Below, piece after piece: positions 58,212-64,000 of a DNA stretch of 64,000 bases. This DNA is from Solanum dulcamara (taxonomy: Eukaryota; Streptophyta; Magnoliopsida; Solanales; Solanaceae). Numbering within the stretch: the stretch's first letter is position 1; each line of letters starts with the position of its first letter. Location of the stretch: assembly GCF_947179165.1 (NCBI RefSeq), contig NC_077245.1, forward strand, positions 36,387,286-36,451,285, in the 5' to 3' direction. Made by a program: the position numbers and the translations under genes. The notes below the pieces were generated by a model. It had not been told where the DNA came from and searched no databases. It worked only from the letters and a program-made list of their open reading frames with translations.

Positions 58212-59633
58212 ATGCCTCGATGAAGATACCCTGCTAGAAGGAATGTAGTGGAAGAGGAGCAAAAAGATCAATGATCCTTTGAACGATCAAGTCTCCAATG
58301 TCAAGTTTCAAATAAACATTCAAGTACTTGCACAAGCCATTACTACCCAAGTTAACCATGAAGTGGTTTATCCCATGAACCCAATTGTGGGTATGATGAC
58401 AACAAGAATTCATGATTTCATGAGGATGTATCCTCCAGAGTTTTGGGGTTCTAAGGTGGAAGAGGATCCACAAGCATTTGTTGATAGTATTCAGAAGATT
58501 GTGGAGATTATGGGTGTTATCTCGGTTGAGAGGGTAGAGTTGACTATGTATAAATTGAAGGGTGTTGCTCAAATTTTATTTGATCAACGAAAACGTGAGA
58601 GGCCTAGAGAGGCGGATCGTGTGAAATTAGATGATTCAAAGGATTATTTCTTGATCGCTTCTTCCGGTTGGAGTTGAGGGAGGCCACGGTACAAGATTTC
58701 ATCAACCTTAAGAAAGGTTGAATGAGTGCGAGAGAGTATGACCTCAAGTTCACCCAATTATCGAAATATGTTCCATTCATTATTGCCGACTCAAGAGCCC
58801 GTAAGAGCAAGTTTGTATCGAGGGTATCGGATATGGTCTCAAAGGAATATAAGATGGCTATGTTGATTTGGGAGATCCATATATCTAGGTTGATGGCCTA
58901 TGCGGAGAAAATTGAGAATTAGAAGCTAAGGGAGAAAAATTGGGAGTCCAAGAGGCCAAGGACCAATGATGGTGATTTCTCTCATGCTACATATGAAGGT
59001 GGTGGGTGTCCTCATTTTCGCCAAGGTACTACGGCCAAGGATTGTCAAATGCCACTACTACAAGGATTAACATGAATAGAGTGCCAAATCATAAGCATCA
59101 AGGAGGTGCTCCTATTATCCAAGTTACTCCCGCATGCAAGAACTGTGGTAAGAACCACAAGGGTGAGTGTTTAGCAGGTTTGAATGTGTGCTATTAAGTT
59201 GGTAAATTGGGTTATCATGATAAGAATGCAAGGTCAAAGTTGGTTGTCCTCAATGCCAAGTTTCTCATGGAGTCCAAGTTGCACAAGGTGCTCAAATGCA
59301 ACCAAAGGATGGTCAACGTAACCATCAGTTTTATGCTCTTCATGATAGGAAACAGTTGGAAGTGACTCCCGATATTGTTACCTGTATGTTATAGGGTCTT
59401 TCACTAAGATGTTTATGTCTTACTTGATCTGGGTGCAAATATTTCCTTTCTTTCCCCATATGTGCCCATGAAATTTGATGTTAGCCCCGAAATATTGTTA
59501 GATCCTTTTTTCATTCATACTCCTGTAGGTGAGTCAATTGGTACCAAAAGAGTTTATAGAAGTTGTCCAATTTTGGTTTTCCATAAAGTTGCTGTATGTG
59601 ATCTAGTTATGATTTAGATGACCAATTTTTATG
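58212..59633 (+). pseudogene. gag and partial protease of H2
   Basis: The ATG at 58212 is followed by an early stop. A second frame (58279-58677) gives NDQVSNVKFQINIQVLAQAI, DFMRMYPPEFWGSKVEEDPQ and RVELTMYKLKGVAQILFDQR. Later segments are SAREYDLKFTQLSKYVPF and the first knuckle CKNCGKNHKGEC, intact (about 59137-59172). The second knuckle is lost to a stop and frameshift. The protease VLLDLGANISFLSPYVPM keeps D and G and is followed by [20 protein letters not shown]. It stops at the deletion junction. Confidence 0.84.
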
Positions 59634-59734
59634 TTTTTTACCTTATGTATGCAATGTACTCGAAGATGGCTTGATTGGGGTCCCTCGAATCCCAATCGCC
59701 GAGTCGCAGCTTCTACCTAGTTCGGGTCGTGACA

Positions 59735-60937
59735 AGTTTCAACTAGAGTTGGCTAAGATTAACCTCAAAAAAAGAAATTATTACGTGGATAGAATTTGGT
59801 TTAGGCTACACTTTGATATTCTCCCAAACTATCAAGCATATGTCCCATAGATTCATCCAAACACATAGACCCTTTCAAAAAAATACCAAACATTGCTTGA
59901 TTAGATGGACTATCCCTACCTGACATCATTAAATGAGAATTTACTCGAATTATTTCATCCCTAGCTTAAATCCATAGAATAATTTCAACAAGTCCTCACT
60001 ATTGAGTCATATCCAATTCTATTTTTCTTTCCCAAGCCAAAATGAGTTACTGAGCTAAATTATTATTTCCAACCTCTGATTTTTTCGTAAAAACCTCAAG
60101 ACAATAGTAGATCCATGTAATACAATCAATTTTAGGAAAGATTCATAAAAACCTATTCGGGATTGTACACCCCCATCAAGCCCACACACCCTTAGTTATG
60201 GATTTAGCTACTCATAAAACAAGGAATAAAGATAATACTCATAAAAAAAATCTTCATTCCAAGCTAAATTGATGAAGAAAATCTGAATCCAAGCCTTGGA
60301 GTATACAATATTGAAGGTTTCTTTCTTACTAAGCTAAGCGTTCTTGGGTATGAAGATGAAGGTTCAATTTCTCATTCTAGAAACTTCTCTCTACTCTCTT
60401 CTCAATAGAATTGAACAAAATTGGATAATTACAATAATGAGAATAATAGTAAATAATTTCACAAATCCCTATATTGTCCTTTGAACTTTCCAAAAGAAGC
60501 ACTAGTTTTCATAAATGCATTTTTTCCATCAACTACTGTGTTGAGATTTGTGCTGGAATGGCGAACAACCGATCTAGCATTATAAGATTCCAGTTCCTAC
60601 CTCACTTTAAACTTCAGTGCTTCTAGGAGCTTCTTCTCTGGACCGATGTACAATCGATTGACCATTGTGTCGTGGCAATTATAACGCATGTACAATTTAA
60701 GTTTGCTCTAGTCCAACCGATATTTAGCCACTGAGACGCTTATCAACTTCTGTGTGGCGCTAGTTCCTTCACTTGTGTTCTTCAATAATTTTTAGCTCTA
60801 AATCTTTTAAACCTGTCTTTTATACGAAATACATGCACATAAGATATCCAGTGACTAAAACCTTTTCAATTAGCATTAAAACATGGATATAATTGAAGAA
60901 TTTGAGTCTAATGAGTTGTTAAAATACCAACTCATCA
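59735..60937 (-). repeat. LTR of LARD-like element Z2 (1.2 kb)
   Basis: Minus strand from 60937 (TGATGAGTTGT..) to 59735. It contains the 504 bp missing from Z1, bounded by ATGAGAAT at 59933-59940 and 60437-60444. The inverted repeat at the start (60912-60934) has one mismatch relative to Z1. PPT-like sequence (GTTTGGAGGAT) lies immediately to the right. Confidence 0.75.
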
Positions 60938-63280
60938 ATCCTCCAAACATGAGCTATTGCTTGTCCTCAAGCAAAAAAACTCACTAAGAAGAGGGTTCAA
61001 GATAAGCTACATGCAAGATAAGATTTGTACAATCACATACTTGACTCAAGACAAACATATAAAAATAAAAAAATCAAAAAAAAGGACTCTAAGACATGTA
61101 TCGCTCACTATTTATTGCACCGCTATTCGTTAGGCAAAGGTTAAGCAAAATTCTTTTAAAGCACCATTTCGGGACATTCTTTTATACAAGCACAAATTAA
61201 AAACATCTCAAGTCATGTGCATCAACCTTCTTGGTTTGCCTCAAGATTAATGCCATCTTATTACATTCGTGCAACTCAATTGAAATGAAGTCATCACTAT
61301 TAAAATAAAGGATGAATTCCACTCACACAACAAAGAAACCCAATCACAATTATGAGTATGATTTCAAAGGATTATAAATGATGCAAGAAAATGCTCCCTT
61401 TCACAAATGAATTCAAGTATATACACATTGATCCATAGCCTTTCCCTTTTTATAGATCGCCACTAATATGGATTCACAAGGCTGAATATCCCCTAAGTAC
61501 TTGAGGGATTAACTTAGGTTTGGGCAAAATGTGTGGTATCATTTGGTCAGTGACTATGTTTCCCTAATTCCTTCATTCCTCATTTCCAGCATCCTCTCAA
61601 GTTTTTGGCTTTTGCATTCACCTTATTTCTAATTCTTCATCATGATCACTTATTCCAACTTTTCCTTTCCACTTAAGGTATGTGCATATATTGAGATGGC
61701 ACACATTTATTTTTGCTTCTCTCTTTCATTTTTTCATTTCTTTTCTACAATTCTTCTTTTTTAAGCTTGTGGTGCTTCATACTTTTTAGCTCAAAATCTT
61801 TGTTTCTCCTTTTTGTAAAATCCCAAACCTAGGATTTTCCCAATATTTTCACAATTCATCTTTCTTCATCTCCTCCAAACATAGGCTTGTAGCCTATTTC
61901 ACCTTTTTAGCATATGAGGAGGCATTAGGGTTTTAAGATAAAGAGCTATATTGGTTCAACATACACGACAAAGTGGCCAAAGAATTCAATTTAGGCTTAA
62001 AAGAGATTAACTAGGATTATGTTATTTGGTAGAAAAATTTGAGATAGAGTGGCTTATTCAAAAAGGCCCCTGGTTCAGCTTTCTAGCCATTCCAAATTAA
62101 GAATTTTTTCTTGAAGTACATTTTGACGCATGTTCTAGATAACACGTATATACAAGAAAGAATAAAATCTTTTCTGCTCAAGGCATTTCAATCCAGGAAA
62201 TTCACAAGCTATTCTCAAAATCAGTTGAATCACATGACTTTTGAAAAACTACAACAAGTATATCCCCACTTGTAAGTCATGAATTCAATTAAAAATGTAT
62301 GAACTATGAAAAGAGTTTGTCTTTCAATTTACTTTTCCCAAAATATATCATTTGAAAATTTTTACCCTTGCTAATCACAAATTTTTTTGGTAGTCCCTCA
62401 TGAAAAGAGATGCGACAAAAAACTCAATTAAACACTAAAACTTGATATTTTTCATAAGAAAGCCGGCTCACAATCTATCATTGGAGAACCCCAACCCTGT
62501 TCGACACAAAAAGACTCAAGAAGACAAAATAAAAAATGAAAATAAAATTCTGCTCTTTGAAAAATAACTGTGGTATAAAGGAAACACTTAGAGTTTATTT
62601 GACTAACTACTTTTTACTGAGACAATTTTGTATAATGAACTATAAATTCATTGTGAGAACAAGGATATAGAGAGGCACTAAGAGTGAATATAGCACGGGT
62701 GATAAAATAATAGGAGAATGTAGAACCAACCCGGCTAACAAAGATATAAGAAAGTAAGTCATTGAAATTTGATGAATCATCATCCATACAAGGATGTAAA
62801 GACAACTAAACTTTCTACAAAACCTATCCACCCCAAAATTTAAGAGAGTGTAGTGTCCTCATTGAAGCAAGTTGTTTCTACTATTTGTCATATAGATGAG
62901 TACTGCCTTGGTGAAATGTACGTGTGATTTAGATCAATATGTATCTCATGAGAAAGAGGGATGGTAGGGTTGATAGCGAGGTTTATTTGACTCAAAGAAG
63001 AAACCACACATCGTTCTAGCATAGTCTTAAGCTCGTGCTAAAAGTAACCTAGGTATGAAGCTTCAAAAATTGCTTGTAGTCTCTCCTCTAGTAAGGGGCA
63101 GTGAGCGTGTCTAAAGTGTTGGTGTTGTACCCACAATATCTTTGTTGAGATCAATCGGGTGATCTTCATCTTTATTCCACCAATCATCCAGTGGGCTTGG
63201 CGTTGCCTGGGTTGATTCGAAATCACTCACTAGCATATTTAAATCGAGTTCTCTAGGGAGAGGGATTGATGTTTAAGGAG
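60938..63280 (-). mobile_element. internal region of LARD-like element Z2
   Basis: Same as Z1's interior but without the TIR transposon. Mostly non-coding. On the minus strand near 62900-63280 coding-like pieces appear (PSPLDDWWNKDEDHPIDLNK; ISPRQY). No standard retroelement domain was recognised. The element's 5' end lies beyond the window. Confidence 0.55.
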
Positions 63281-64000
63281 ATTTGGGCCTATGCAACACC
63301 TCAACTCTTTTTTCTAACATATCCACTTTTGTAGAAACATCGTGCATAGATTTGGATAATTGTGACATTGCACGGTTGAAAGCTGTTTGAAAGATTTTTG
63401 AATAACAGAGGGAAGGACAACTGCCAATCTTGTTAGTTGATTTTCATGTTCTTTGTTCACTATTGTTAATATGGCAAGCTCTTTCTAAGAAGGTCTTGTT
63501 GACAAGGTCAATGGATTGGTTCTTTGAGAAGCTGGAATCGTCCCTCTTTGATGAACCATTAGTGCATATCGCTCTTGATTGTTAGTCATAGTTATTCCCA
63601 ACATAATCTTAATGAGCTTATCTACTACTAGTATATAAGTGCATCCCACCTCCATGCATAGAGATGTGATCATTGTTGGGTAGATAAGAGTTAATGAACT
63701 ATCACAACAATGACTTCTATTGAGACATGGACAATATTCTTAGATTGTATTAGACTTCTTTTTAGAAAATCAAACCATACTCTCACTTCGAGGCACAAAT
63801 ATTGTCGCTTAAGCTCATTGTCATCTCTTTTCCACTGTATAGTCCTAGAGATCATGACCTCAACTACTCATACATATTAACTGTGCATAGTTGCCTTATG
63901 GTAAGTAGAACCAGCTTTTGGAATGTGTCTCTTGGCCACTAAAATGCATAGAGTGGTGCAAGGGTGAAAACAATTTCTTTTCCTCTAACCAACATTATTG
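63281..64000 (-). pseudogene. coding-like remnant of Z2 with coiled-coil segment
   Basis: The minus strand near 63300-63400 reads FQTAFNRAMSQLSKSMHDV then STKVDMLEKRVEVLHRPKSP, with a heptad-like pattern of hydrophobic residues. Further upstream (63485-63673) it reads TMTNNQERYALMVHQRGTIP, ending in a stop. This suggests a decayed ORF of an LARD or Tat-type element, oriented toward the LTR at 60937. No named domain; function unknown. The window ends inside it. Confidence 0.4.

Larger units (their letters stand above)
56925..59734 (+). mobile_element. family I gypsy derivative H2, same internal deletion as H1
   Basis: 5' LTR 56925 to about 57993, shortened by ~1.1 kb relative to H1. Perfect primer site TGGTATCAGAGC (57999-58010), gag from 58212, protease to about 59633, then the last ~100 bp of the 3' LTR (59634-59734, ending GTCGTGACA). 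The switch from protease to LTR end occurs at the same place as in H1. Confidence 0.87.
55466..63375. repeat. tandem segmental duplication, copy 2
   Basis: Second copy of the W-X-H-Z block. W extends ~240 bp further left than in copy 1, and Z extends right beyond the point (63375) where copy 1 ends (55465). It lacks the TIR transposon and ~1.1 kb of the H LTR, but keeps the 504 bp lost from Z1. Confidence 0.87.

Overview
The window looks like repeat-rich, probably heterochromatic nuclear DNA of a flowering plant. The evidence is AT-rich sequence, Ty3/gypsy LTR retrotransposons whose primer-binding sites match initiator tRNA-Met (TGGTATCAGAGC and variants), and an L1-type LINE with a DUF4283-like ORF1 and an RNase H tail. 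The element types resemble those I know from Solanaceae genomes, but that placement is inference. I see no intact host gene, tRNA, rRNA or CRISPR. Essentially every open frame longer than 60 codons is a piece of a decayed transposable element or an antisense shadow of one.

Layout, left to right. 1-1150 is an unassigned CA/GCA-rich segment, followed by a LINE 3' end with a short poly(A) tail (1151-1666) that abuts the reverse transcriptase (RT) of gypsy copy A. A (1667-6052, minus; family I) keeps gag, protease and part of RT plus its 5' LTR, and sits in the RNase H of an older family I copy, F (6053-7417, minus). A plus-strand gypsy copy G (7418-12676) is broken by an LTR-like insert (7722 to about 8995) and by a clean solo LTR with a 5-bp target duplication (9584-10958). 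Gypsy copy B (12677-20968, plus; family II, with integrase and chromodomain-like tail) interrupts G's RNase H. B's own 3' LTR is cut by a minus-strand LTR, S (20969-22872).

After an unassigned 2.2 kb (22873-25069) comes gypsy copy C (25070 to about 30780, plus; family I). It meets gypsy copy D (about 30781-38234, minus; family II) head-on, and both are broken in integrase. A plus-strand LINE endonuclease fragment (38282-38772) lies against the 3' end of a nearly full-length minus-strand L1 LINE (38773 to about 45880).

The right-hand 18 kb is a diverged tandem duplication of one composite block. The block holds a gypsy 5' LTR/gag remnant (X) with a second LTR fragment (W), a family I derivative with a large internal deletion (H1, H2), and a minus-strand LARD-like element (Z1, Z2) with its own LTR. 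Both copies share the same internal deletion junction. They differ by a 1.05-kb inverted-repeat transposon present only in copy 1, a microhomology-flanked 504-bp deletion in copy 1, and an LTR deletion in copy 2.

None of the elements looks autonomous. All have stops, frameshifts or lost catalytic residues, although the FIDDIL box of RT survives in copies C, D and F. The most unusual structural signal is that several unrelated LTR families each carry, in the first kilobase of the LTR, an array of a short CG-centred word, with a different word in each family.
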